This document shows positions 15,509-22,572 of a stretch of 22,572 nucleotides of DNA, piece by piece (the first letter of the stretch is position 1; every line of letters starts with the position of its first letter). The position numbers were made by a program, and so were the translations under genes. The stretch comes from an uncultured Eubacteriales bacterium (GTDB lineage Bacteria; Bacillota; Clostridia; Oscillospirales; CAG-272). The DNA is taken from NCBI GenBank assembly GCA_934433485.1, contig CAKRZR010000023.1, positions 1 to 22,572 on the forward strand, in the 5' to 3' direction. The notes under the pieces were generated by a model. That model was not told the DNA's origin, made no database searches, and saw nothing but the letters and a program-made list of their open reading frames with translations.

Positions 15509-15528
15509 GCATATAAGGAGGTTTGGAT

Positions 15529-16575
15529 TTGGTTGAACTGACACACATTTCAAAAAATTTCGGAAAAGGGCGACAACAGGTTCACGCCGTGCAGGATGTA
15601 TCCTTATCTATCGATGCGGGCGAGATATTCGGTATCATCGGATTCTCCGGCGCCGGAAAATCCACGCTCGTTCGATGCATCAACCTTTTGGAGCGTCCCA
15701 CCACGGGTACTATCACCGTCGCCGGCAAGGAGCTGACCGCGCTGTCCCCAAAGGAGCTGCGGCACGAGCGAAAAAAGATCGGCATGATCTTCCAGCATTT
15801 CAACCTGATGCCTTCCCGCACGGTTGCTGGAAATGTAGCCTATCCTTTACGCGGCAGCGGATTGAGTCGCAGGGAGACGGCAGATAAGGTGCGGCGCCTG
15901 CTTCGGTTGGTGGGAATTGAAGACAAGATGGAGGCATACCCCGGGCAGCTCTCCGGCGGACAAAAGCAGCGTGTAGCGATCGCGAGAGCATTGGCAAACG
16001 ATCCCAGCGTGCTCTTGTGCGATGAAGCTACCTCCGCATTGGACCCACAGACGACGAAATCCATTTTGCAGCTTCTGAAGCATCTGAACGCGTCACTCGG
16101 TATCACGATCATACTGATCACCCATGAGATGGCGGTCGTCAAGGAAATCTGTCAGCGTGTCGCCGTCATGGAGCACGGACGTGTGGTGGAGGAAGGAGAG
16201 GTTTTCAAAGTGTTTGCCGATCCGAAGGAGGAAATCACGAAAAACTTCATTCGCACGACCTCCAATCTGCAAAAGATCGAAGAGCTGGTCGCGGCGCATT
16301 CTCCTGTGGTACAGCTTCAGCCGGGAGAAGTGATCGTTCGGCTTTCCTATTTACAAAAAAATGTTTCCGAGCCCTTGATCTCCACCGTATCCCAGAAGTT
16401 CGGTATCTCTCTGAACATTATCTTTGCGGACATCACCATTGTGCAGGATGCTCCCATTGGCGGTACAGTCGCGATCATCCACGGAAAGCGCGAGAAAATC
16501 ACAGAAGCGATAGAATATCTGATAGAAAAAAATGTAGGAGTGGAGGTGATTCGGGATGAAAGAGCTGCTGAATGA
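15529..16575 (+). CDS. metN: Methionine ABC transporter ATP-binding protein
   Basis: ATPase of the MetNIQ importer, 348 aa, cytoplasmic face of the membrane. Walker A GFSGAGKST (about 38-46), Q-loop Gln89, signature LSGGQKQR (141-148), Walker B VLLCDEAT with Asp165/Glu166 and H-loop His199 are all intact. The C-terminal NIL/ACT-like domain (about 265-345) is the one through which intracellular methionine inhibits transport in E. coli MetNI. The start TTG 15529 is chosen because AAGGAGG ends seven bases before it; TTG 15523 would be only one base away. It is the first structural gene after the Met-rich leader and terminator, and its end overlaps metI by 20 bases. Confidence 0.94.
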   Translation: MVELTHISKNFGKGRQQVHAVQDVSLSIDAGEIFGIIGFSGAGKSTLVRCINLLERPTTGTITVAGKELTALSPKELRHERKKIGMIFQHFNLMPSRTVAGNVAYPLRGSGLSRRETADKVRRLLRLVGIEDKMEAYPGQLSGGQKQRVAIARALANDPSVLLCDEATSALDPQTTKSILQLLKHLNASLGITIILITHEMAVVKEICQRVAVMEHGRVVEEGEVFKVFADPKEEITKNFIRTTSNLQKIEELVAAHSPVVQLQPGEVIVRLSYLQKNVSEPLISTVSQKFGISLNIIFADITIVQDAPIGGTVAIIHGKREKITEAIEYLIEKNVGVEVIRDERAAE

Positions 16576-17236
16576 GCTGATCCCCAATGTTATGTCGAGG
16601 CTGCCGGATTTTTTCGCCGCCATCGGGGATACACTATTGATGGTTGTATGGTCCGGAGCGATCTCCTTTGTTCTGGGATTGATCCTCGGCGTACTTCTCA
16701 CAGTCACAAAGCCGGGCGGAATTTTGGAAAATAAGATCGTCTATCAGATTTTGGACAAGCTGATCAGTCTATTTCGCTCCATACCGTTCATTATTCTTCT
16801 GACATGGGTCATGCCGGTATCGCGCGCCATCATGGGTACGGCGATATATGTGCGCGGCGCGATCGTCCCGCTGGTATTTGGATGCGTTCCCTTTTTTACA
16901 CGTCAGGTACAGAGCGCGCTGGCAGAGCTGGATCCCGGTCTGATTGAGGCGGCGCTGTCCATGGGCTCGAGTCCTGTTGAGATCATCTTCCGGGTGTACC
17001 TGAGAGAAAGCGTAGCTGCCATTGCACGCGGAACCACCATCACGGCAATCAGCCTGTTGAACCTGACGGCAATGGCAGGCGTGGTCGGCGCAGGCGGTCT
17101 CGGAGACTTTGCCGTCCGCTATGGGCATGACAGGAATATGACCGATGTAACCAACGTAACCGTGATCGTTTTGGTCGCCATCGTATGTGTCATAGAATAC
17201 ATTGGCGGAAAAGTAGTCCAGAAAAATACACATTGA
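16556..17236 (+). CDS. metI: Methionine ABC transporter permease
   Basis: Membrane subunit of the MetNIQ importer, 226 aa, with about five transmembrane helices (first near residues 20-48). The EAA loop contacting MetN is EAALSMGSSPVEIIFRVYLRE at about 138-158, close to the family pattern. The GVVGAGGLGDFAVRYG segment is also typical. GGAGGTGATTCGGG precedes ATG 16556, which lies inside the end of metN, so translation is probably coupled. The next gene starts ten bases after the stop. Confidence 0.94.
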   Translation: MKELLNELIPNVMSRLPDFFAAIGDTLLMVVWSGAISFVLGLILGVLLTVTKPGGILENKIVYQILDKLISLFRSIPFIILLTWVMPVSRAIMGTAIYVRGAIVPLVFGCVPFFTRQVQSALAELDPGLIEAALSMGSSPVEIIFRVYLRESVAAIARGTTITAISLLNLTAMAGVVGAGGLGDFAVRYGHDRNMTDVTNVTVIVLVAIVCVIEYIGGKVVQKNTH

Positions 17237-17246
17237 GGTGATAGTA

Positions 17247-18203
17247 ATGCAATATCAAAAAAGAAAAATCGCCATCATCGGCGCCGGACATGTCGGCTCC
17301 CACGCCGGATATGCCCTGATCTCACAAGGGCTTGCCGAGGAGATCGTTTACATTGATACCGACCAAAAGAAAGCAGCGGCGCAGGCGTTGGATCTGTTCG
17401 ACGCTACCAAATATCTCCCCAGCAGAACCAGGGTGTACGCCGGGGATTACGCGGATATCGCGGACGCGCAGCTGCTTATTGTTGCGGCAGGTCCCCTGCC
17501 CGATATGAGCAAGGGACAGACAAGAATGGATACGCTCCGCCAGACCATCGCCATCATAAAAGAGGTCACGGAGTCGATACGGAAGTCCGGTTTTGCCGGA
17601 ATCATCCTGAACATTTCCAATCCCGCCGATGTGATTACCCACTATATCCAGCATCAGCTCCAATGGCCGGCGGAGCGCATTCTGTCCACCAGCACCACCC
17701 TGGATTCGGCGCGCCTGTGCAGAGCTTTGGCAGAAAAAATCGGCGTGGATCCAAAATCCATTCAAGCCTATGTGCTGGGAGAACACGGAGAGAGTCAAAT
17801 GGTCGCCTGGTCTGCCGTTACGATCGGCGGAAAACCGCTTGCACAGCTTCGTAAAGAGCGACCGGACACCTACGGAAGCCTGGATCTGGAGGCAATAGCG
17901 GCGGAAGGAAAAAGAGGCGGCTGGATCATTCTCGGCGGGAAAGGCTCTACGGAATTCGGTATCGGCGCGTCTATCGCGGAAGTGGTTCGGGCAATTTTCC
18001 ACGATGAAAACCGCGTTCTTCCCGTATCCGTTCTTCTGCAGGGACAATACGGGCAGCATGACGTGTATGCCAGCGTCCCCGCCGTGCTGAATAAAGACGG
18101 AGTCGCGGACATTATCGAACTCAACCTGACCCCGGATGAACAGGCACGCTTCGCCGCGTCCTGCAAAACAATGGACGAAAACTACAAGCTGTCCTTAACA
18201 TTA
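17247..18203 (+). CDS. L-2-hydroxyacid (hydroxyisocaproate-type) dehydrogenase
   Basis: NAD-dependent enzyme of the lactate/malate dehydrogenase family, 318 aa, interconverting an L-2-hydroxy acid and a 2-keto acid. Visible are the dinucleotide motif GAGHVG (12-17), Asp37 for NAD, loop arginine in GQTRMD (Arg93), Asp153/Arg156 in TTLDSARL and catalytic His180 in GEHG. The active-site loop is about two residues longer than in ordinary lactate dehydrogenase and lacks the pyruvate-specific NQKPGETR. The pair Ala-Ala of lactate dehydrogenase is Gly-Gly here (KRGGW, 224-225) and GESQMVAWS follows His180, both as I recall them in L-2-hydroxyisocaproate dehydrogenase, which accepts bulky side chains. 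Start ATG 17247 follows GAGGTGA; GTG 17238 is less likely. It sits inside the met transport operon, so a methionine-like keto acid is a reasonable substrate. Confidence 0.85.
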
Positions 18204-18243
18204 TAAAAAATCATACCAATACAACACCTTGGAGGAAGGAAAA

Positions 18244-19107
18244 ATGAAACGGAATCAAATCATTGCCACCATACTGTCTGCTGTGCTTTCGGCGCTGACA
18301 CTCTCGGCTTGCGGTTCTCAGAACAATGCGTCTCCGACAGATGAAAATTCTGTCGAAATCAAGCTCGGCGTTGTCGGCAGCATCTACGAGGATCTGTGGA
18401 CGCCCGCGAAAGAAGCACTGAAGGAGGAAGGCATTGCACTTACATTTGTGCAGTTCTCCGATTACGTCACGCCGAACAACGCTTTGGCGAACGGCGAGAT
18501 CGATCTGAACGCTTTCCAGCATCGCATTTATCTGCAAAGTGAGATCGACAATTACGGCTATGAGATCCAGAATATCGGCAACACCTTTATCATTCCGCTG
18601 AATCTATATTCCCAGAAAGTCTCCTCGGTGGAAGAACTGAAGGACGGAGATACCGTGGCGATTCCCGACGATCTGACCAACGGCGGTCGCGCTCTGAAAG
18701 TGCTGGAAGCAGCCGGACTGATCGAATTGAACCCGGACGCAGCCTTCAATCCTACGCTCGATGATATAACCAGGTATACCGTCAACATCGAGATCAAAGA
18801 GCTGAAAGCCAATGTGATCCCTTCCGCTCTGGCGGATGTGACGGCAGCCGTAGTCAACGGGAACTACGCATTGGACTTCGGTCTGAAAACAGAAGAAGCT
18901 ATCTATAAGGATTCGGTCCTGGATGTGGAGGAGTATTGGAATTTGATCGCAGCCCGCAGCGCCGATTTGAATGACCCGGACAAGGTCGCCGTATATGAAA
19001 AGGTCGTCAAGGCTTTCCAGTCTGCCGAAACCGAAAAGGTTTTCAACGATACATATGGCGGGTACTTTATCAAGGTCGGCTGGGATCAGGACCTGCTTGC
19101 AAAATAA
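18244..19107 (+). CDS. metQ: MetQ-family substrate-binding lipoprotein (NlpA)
   Basis: Lipoprotein of 287 aa that captures the ligand outside the membrane and delivers it to MetI. The signal peptide ends in SALTLSAC. The family pattern is followed: KLGVVGSIYEDLW, NAFQHRIYL (the usual FQHKPYL ligand segment with changes), DDLTNGGRALKVLEAAGLI with the ligand-binding Arg, and VVNGNYALDFGL. GGAGGAAGG lies upstream of ATG 18244. Several positions differ from standard MetQ (HRIYL for HKPYL, LDFGL for the common alanine-rich form), so the ligand could be an analogue such as a hydroxy or keto acid; this is inference. The gene is split from metNI by the dehydrogenase, an uncommon order. Confidence 0.9.
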   Translation: MKRNQIIATILSAVLSALTLSACGSQNNASPTDENSVEIKLGVVGSIYEDLWTPAKEALKEEGIALTFVQFSDYVTPNNALANGEIDLNAFQHRIYLQSEIDNYGYEIQNIGNTFIIPLNLYSQKVSSVEELKDGDTVAIPDDLTNGGRALKVLEAAGLIELNPDAAFNPTLDDITRYTVNIEIKELKANVIPSALADVTAAVVNGNYALDFGLKTEEAIYKDSVLDVEEYWNLIAARSADLNDPDKVAVYEKVVKAFQSAETEKVFNDTYGGYFIKVGWDQDLLAK

Positions 19108-19121
19108 ACATCACAATTTGC

Positions 19122-19155
19122 AGTGCCGCTGGCAGAAACAGCTTCCGGCGGCACT
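19122..19155 (+). other. Intercistronic hairpin between metQ and glcD-like gene
   Basis: AGTGCCGC (19122-19129) and GCGGCACT (19148-19155) form a perfect 8-bp stem with an 18-base loop; an inner GCTG/CAGC stem is an alternative. No T-run follows. It may protect the 3' end of the metQ mRNA part and raise MetQ over the downstream enzymes. Confidence 0.5.
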
Positions 19156-19176
19156 TACCGGAGGGAGGATTGGCAA

Positions 19177-20586
19177 ATGGGAATGGACAAGCAGACTCTG
19201 TCAAAATGTATCGCGGACAAGGAACGTTTGATTTTTGATGCGGACATTCCGGAAAAATATCTCAGCGACGCGCTGGGACGGCGTAAAGGCACTGCGGATG
19301 CACTGGTGTTCCCGCTGACCACGCAGGAGGTCAGCAGCGTGCTGCGTTACGCGCATGAAAACCGTATTCCGGTCACACCCAGAGGCGCGGGAACCAATCT
19401 GGTCGGTTCAACCGTTCCTCTCAAGGGTGGCGGTATCCTCTTGGATCTGTCCCGCATGAACCGTGTGCTGGAGCTGGACACGGATACCATGACGCTGACC
19501 GTAGAGCCGGGGATCCTACTGCAGGATGTACAGGCATATGTGGAGGAAAGAGGCTTCTTTTATCCACCGGATCCCGGCGAGAAGGCATCCAGTATCGGCG
19601 GCAACATCAGCACAAACGCCGGCGGAATGCGCGCGGTAAAGTACGGCGTCACCCGCGATTATGTGCGCGGATTGGAGGTCGTGCTGGCAGACGGCACAGT
19701 AATGACCGTCGGCGGCAAGCAGGTCAAGGACGCGAGCGGTTTGTCCCTCAAGCATCTGTTCATCGGTTCCGAGGGAACGCTGGCGGTCATCACAAAATGT
19801 GTACTGCGACTGCTGCCAAAGCCGGAGTCCACCGTCAGCGTGTTGGTTCCCTACCCTGATCTGGATACCGGTATCCGAAGTGTACTTACGATTTTGCGTG
19901 CCGACGCCAACCCTACCGCAGTGGAATTCATGGAACGGAAGGTCGTGGCGCTGGGAGAGGAATTCTCCGGTGTACGCTATCCTCGACCGGATGCAGGCTC
20001 CTATATTCTTCTGACCTTTGACGGTCATCGGAGCGAGGTGGAAGCCAACACCGCGCGGGTACGGGAGCTGGCTCTGCAAAACGGCGCGCTGGACTACATT
20101 GTACTCACCGACACGGCGCAGGCATCTGCCATCTGGAAGGTTCGCGGCGCGCTCGTGAAAGCGGTGGAAGCGGTTTCGGAGCAGGAGCCGGTGGACATCG
20201 TGGTGCCCATCAGCCGTACGGCGGATTTCATCCGTTTCATCAACGAGCTGGAAGCATCCTCTGGTATGCAGATGATCAGCTTCGGGCACGCCGGAGACGG
20301 CAATGTGCACCTTTGCGTTGTACGCGGTGCGCGTGACGAGAATACATGGCAGCGCGAGCTGTATTCCAACATGGATGCCGCTTACGCCAAAGCCTATCAG
20401 TTCGGTGGTGTGGCATCCGGTGAACACGGCATCGGTTTGTCCAAGCGGCGATATTTTCTAAGTCAGACACCGGCTGAAAATCTCGCCGTGATGAACGCAG
20501 TCAAGGACACTTTGGATCCGCTGCACATTCTCAACGATCAAAAATCTTATATCACAGAGGAAACAGACCATGCAAAATCTTTCTGA
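19177..20586 (+). CDS. FAD-linked 2-hydroxyacid dehydrogenase (GlcD type)
   Basis: Flavoprotein of 469 aa related to glycolate oxidase subunit GlcD and D-lactate dehydrogenases, oxidising a 2-hydroxy acid (usually the D form) to a 2-keto acid. The FAD_binding_4 domain (about 35-215) has TPRGAGTNLVGSTVP, PPDPGEKASSIGGNISTNAG and the GSEGTLAVIT motif. The C-terminal FAD-oxidase domain holds the metal/substrate histidines in FGHAGDGNVHL (His371, His378) and GEHGIGLSKRRYF. ATG 19177 is chosen for GGAGG eight bases upstream. Related anaerobic enzymes pass electrons to an electron-transfer flavoprotein, but no etfAB is in the window, so the acceptor is unknown. Its end overlaps the aminotransferase start by 17 bases. 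The operon context suggests a methionine-like hydroxy acid as substrate. Confidence 0.88.
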   Translation: MGMDKQTLSKCIADKERLIFDADIPEKYLSDALGRRKGTADALVFPLTTQEVSSVLRYAHENRIPVTPRGAGTNLVGSTVPLKGGGILLDLSRMNRVLELDTDTMTLTVEPGILLQDVQAYVEERGFFYPPDPGEKASSIGGNISTNAGGMRAVKYGVTRDYVRGLEVVLADGTVMTVGGKQVKDASGLSLKHLFIGSEGTLAVITKCVLRLLPKPESTVSVLVPYPDLDTGIRSVLTILRADANPTAVEFMERKVVALGEEFSGVRYPRPDAGSYILLTFDGHRSEVEANTARVRELALQNGALDYIVLTDTAQASAIWKVRGALVKAVEAVSEQEPVDIVVPISRTADFIRFINELEASSGMQMISFGHAGDGNVHLCVVRGARDENTWQRELYSNMDAAYAKAYQFGGVASGEHGIGLSKRRYFLSQTPAENLAVMNAVKDTLDPLHILNDQKSYITEETDHAKSF

Positions 20587-21745
20587 ACGAACCGCCAGCT
20601 TTACCGATTCCGTCATTCGTCGGATGACGCGCATCTCTCTTCAATATGACGCGGTGAATCTGTCGCAGGGGTTCCCGGATTTTGCGCCGCCTAAGGAGAT
20701 CCTCGATCGTCTGGCACAGGTGGCATATGAGGACTATCATCAGTACGCCGTCACTTGGGGCGCGCAGGATTTTCGGGAAGCCCTCGCCGCCAAGCAGACC
20801 CGCTATATGGGGCGTGCCATCGATCCCAATACCGAGATCGTTGTCACCTGCGGCAGTACGGAAGCTATGATGGCTGCCATGATGACTGTGACCGATCCCG
20901 GTGACAAAGTGGTTATTTTCTCTCCATTCTACGAAAACTACGGCGCCGACACCATTCTCGCAGGCGCGGAGCCAATCTATGTTCCGCTGGTACCGCCCGA
21001 TTTTCATTTTGATCCCCAGGTGCTGGAGGATGCTTTCCGCAAACATCCAAAGGCACTGGTGCTGTGCAATCCATCCAATCCCTGCGGCAAGGTTTTCACG
21101 CGTGCGGAACTGGAAACGATTGCTGTGCTTGCTGCCAGGTACGATGTATATGTCATTACGGATGAGGTATATGAGCACATCGTCTACGCGCCGCACAGGC
21201 ACACCTATTTTGCGACCCTGCCGGGCATGTGGGAGCGGACGATCTCCTGTTCTTCCCTTTCCAAGACCTATTCCGTTACCGGCTGGCGCTTGGGATACAT
21301 CATCGCTCCGGCGGAGATCGTTGACCGCGCGAAAAAGGTGCATGATTTTCTGACAGTCGGCGCGGCAGCTCCCTTGCAGGAGGCGGTGATTCCAGGGTTA
21401 CAATTCGGCCAGGACTACTACGACGATCTGCTCGCCAAATACACCCATAAGAAAGAACTGTTTCTCAATGGACTGGATGACCTGTGCATTGTGCACAACG
21501 ATCCAGAGGGTGCGTACTATGTTCTTTTTGACATTTCCGAATTCGGTTATGCCAGCGATCTGAAATTCTGCGAGGATCTCGCAAGGCTGGTAGGCGTTGG
21601 CGCGGTACCCGGATCCAGCTTCTTCCGCGAACCGGTGAATCACCTCATCCGTTTTCACTTTGCTAAAAAGGACGAGACGCTTTTAGAGGCGCTGAATCGC
21701 TTGGATGGACTGCGGGCAAAGATTCCACCTCAAAAGCACGGATGA
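20570..21745 (+). CDS. Class I/II PLP-dependent aminotransferase
   Basis: Aminotransferase of 391 aa. The PLP lysine is Lys232 in SSLSKTYSVTGWRLGY; other fold-type I marks are CNPSNPCGKV (Asn170), TDEVY (Asp198, Tyr201) and a C-terminal Arg in NHLIRFHF that would bind the substrate carboxylate. The N-terminal VNLSQGFPDFAPP resembles kynurenine/glutamine transaminase K and the bacterial methionine aminotransferase group (E. coli YbdL-like), which act on methionine and its keto acid. GAGGAA lies about nine bases before ATG 20570, which overlaps the end of the flavoprotein gene. As last gene of the Met-controlled operon it could make methionine from 4-methylthio-2-oxobutyrate, or run the reverse way. 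Other bulky amino acids are possible. Confidence 0.9.
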   Translation: MQNLSERTASFTDSVIRRMTRISLQYDAVNLSQGFPDFAPPKEILDRLAQVAYEDYHQYAVTWGAQDFREALAAKQTRYMGRAIDPNTEIVVTCGSTEAMMAAMMTVTDPGDKVVIFSPFYENYGADTILAGAEPIYVPLVPPDFHFDPQVLEDAFRKHPKALVLCNPSNPCGKVFTRAELETIAVLAARYDVYVITDEVYEHIVYAPHRHTYFATLPGMWERTISCSSLSKTYSVTGWRLGYIIAPAEIVDRAKKVHDFLTVGAAAPLQEAVIPGLQFGQDYYDDLLAKYTHKKELFLNGLDDLCIVHNDPEGAYYVLFDISEFGYASDLKFCEDLARLVGVGAVPGSSFFREPVNHLIRFHFAKKDETLLEALNRLDGLRAKIPPQKHG

Positions 21746-21914
21746 GGGATATGGCAAATAACGCGGGACAGCGTATCCATAGAGGACGATATTTCTGTGA
21801 AAACAAGCTATCCGATCCGGCTTGTCCTTACCGAAAACGAATTGCGCTTGTGGCTGTTTGCGATCGCCTCGTGAGTGCCCATTTATGACACAGAAGGATA
21901 TGAAAGGAGTGACC

Positions 21915-22535
21915 ATGCGCTATATACATATCACCGAAGATAACATCGATAAGGAACACATCTGCTGCGCCATGTCCGGCAAGCAGAGCCTTGCCAAAAA
22001 GAAATGGCTCATGGAGCGTTTCGATGAAGGACTCGTATTTTACCGCAGTGAAGAGCGCGGAAAGTGTTTTATCGAATACATACCCGCAGAAAATGCGTGG
22101 GTGCCCATCGCGGCAGACGGCTGGCTGTATATCAACTGCCTGTGGATTGCTGGTTCTATGAAAGGACACGGATATGCAAACGACCTGCTTTCCGAGTGCG
22201 TCCGGGACGCTGTGGCACAGAAAAAGAAAGGCATCTGCATCCTCTGTGCCGAAGGGCGGAAGCGGGAGTTTCTCGCCGATCCGAAGTTTCTCGCTTACAA
22301 GGGCTTCATGACCGCGGACATATCCGACTGCGGAATCAATCTCATGGTAACCTCGAAAAATCCGTCCATCCATCGTTCCTTACCATTTTATGTATTTTTT
22401 GACCCGTCTCCTCAAAAAGCGCGCACCAAATGTGCTGTTTTCCCCATATTCCGGGGCAAATCCTCCCAAAATATGGAAGCATTCTCTCAAATGGGCATAG
22501 TTATCCCATACATACCTCTTTTCGTTTCAAAATAG
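21915..22535 (+). CDS. GNAT-family N-acetyltransferase, C-terminus probably lost
   Basis: Residues 1 to about 148 are a GNAT acetyltransferase: MRYIHITEDNIDKEHICCAM, RGKCFIEYIPAENAW, the acetyl-CoA loop GSMKGHGYANDLL (81-92) and LADPKFLAYKGF are typical of a clostridial group that normally carries a further C-terminal YoaP-like domain of roughly 90 residues. Here that domain is missing. After about residue 149 (near 22360) the sequence becomes a Ser/Pro/Phe-rich tail unlike the family, ending at 22535. Transposase-like coding lies on the opposite strand at the window edge, so an insertion probably cut the gene and the 206-aa frame reads into it. Start ATG 21915 follows AAAGGAG; a longer upstream reading has no ribosome binding site. 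The gap 21746-21914 shows only a weak hairpin (ACAAGC/GCTTGT). Confidence 0.72.
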   Translation: MRYIHITEDNIDKEHICCAMSGKQSLAKKKWLMERFDEGLVFYRSEERGKCFIEYIPAENAWVPIAADGWLYINCLWIAGSMKGHGYANDLLSECVRDAVAQKKKGICILCAEGRKREFLADPKFLAYKGFMTADISDCGINLMVTSKNPSIHRSLPFYVFFDPSPQKARTKCAVFPIFRGKSSQNMEAFSQMGIVIPYIPLFVSK

Positions 22536-22572
22536 TATATCTGCAAATGTTGTACACGAGGTTCGTCAAGCC
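22501..22572 (-). CDS. Possible transposase C-terminus, partial
   Basis: The minus strand from the window edge reads GLTNLVYNICRYTILKRKEV then CMG and a stop (22501-22503). The GLTNLVYNICRY segment resembles the last helix of DDE transposases (IS5/IS1182-like). Only 23 residues are visible, so the call is tentative. If right, the bases from about 22365 to 22500 are the element's terminal non-coding part. Confidence 0.35.
   Translation of the reverse strand, partial: GLTNLVYNICRYTILKRKEVCMG

Noticed and set aside
15190..15516. 108-codon frame across the met leader in another frame
   Set aside because: It begins before the promoter and ends inside the terminator; the Met-rich frame has the ribosome binding site.

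Overview
The window looks like a piece of a moderately GC-rich Clostridia genome, most likely an Oscillospirales-type gut anaerobe. The grounds are an anaerobic (glycyl-radical) ribonucleotide reductase, strong AGGAGG-type ribosome binding sites, frequent TTG starts, near-consensus TTGACA/TATAAT promoters with 17-bp spacers, and protein families typical of that group. No RNA gene or CRISPR array was seen. Both ends touch transposase-like sequence: an IS3-family fragment at bases 1-83 and a tentative second transposase tail at 22501-22572.

Left part (1-5260). nrdG-nrdD, anaerobic ribonucleotide reductase and its activase, lie on the minus strand behind a consensus promoter and two NrdR-type boxes 31 bp apart. 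Next is a minus-strand two-component system (OmpR-type regulator, then histidine kinase, with an ATGA overlap). Its promoter region is shared divergently with a plus-strand redox cluster.

Redox block (5258-8635). A 48-aa CXXC membrane peptide starting at TTG, a membrane 4Fe-4S protein, a TlpA-like thioredoxin lipoprotein and an MsrA-MsrB lipoprotein are followed by an intrinsic terminator. Together they look like an electron-relay and methionine sulfoxide repair system at the cell envelope. Two nearly identical 77-80 bp hairpin repeats in opposite orientation bracket the first three genes.

Middle (8704-15033). This part holds an unrecognised, apparently AT-richer 372-aa protein, a large MMPL/RND transporter divergent from a TetR regulator with a 20-bp palindrome lying across both -10 boxes, and an unrecognised secreted 465-aa protein. 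The gene-free stretch 14935-15231 contains only that last gene's promoter and nothing else I can name.

Right part (15232-21745) is the most interesting. One plus-strand operon runs metN-metI-(L-2-hydroxyacid dehydrogenase)-metQ-(GlcD-type FAD hydroxyacid dehydrogenase)-(class I aminotransferase). Its leader has a consensus promoter, a good ribosome binding site and a 41-codon ORF with Met at codons 8, 12, 14, 16, 18 and 20, followed by a strong terminator hairpin directly before metN. I see no S-box or T-box. The simplest reading is a methionine-codon transcription attenuator controlling uptake of methionine or an analogue, with three enzymes that could interconvert D/L-2-hydroxy-4-methylthiobutyrate, its keto acid and methionine. 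A GNAT acetyltransferase, apparently cut short at its C-terminus, ends the window.
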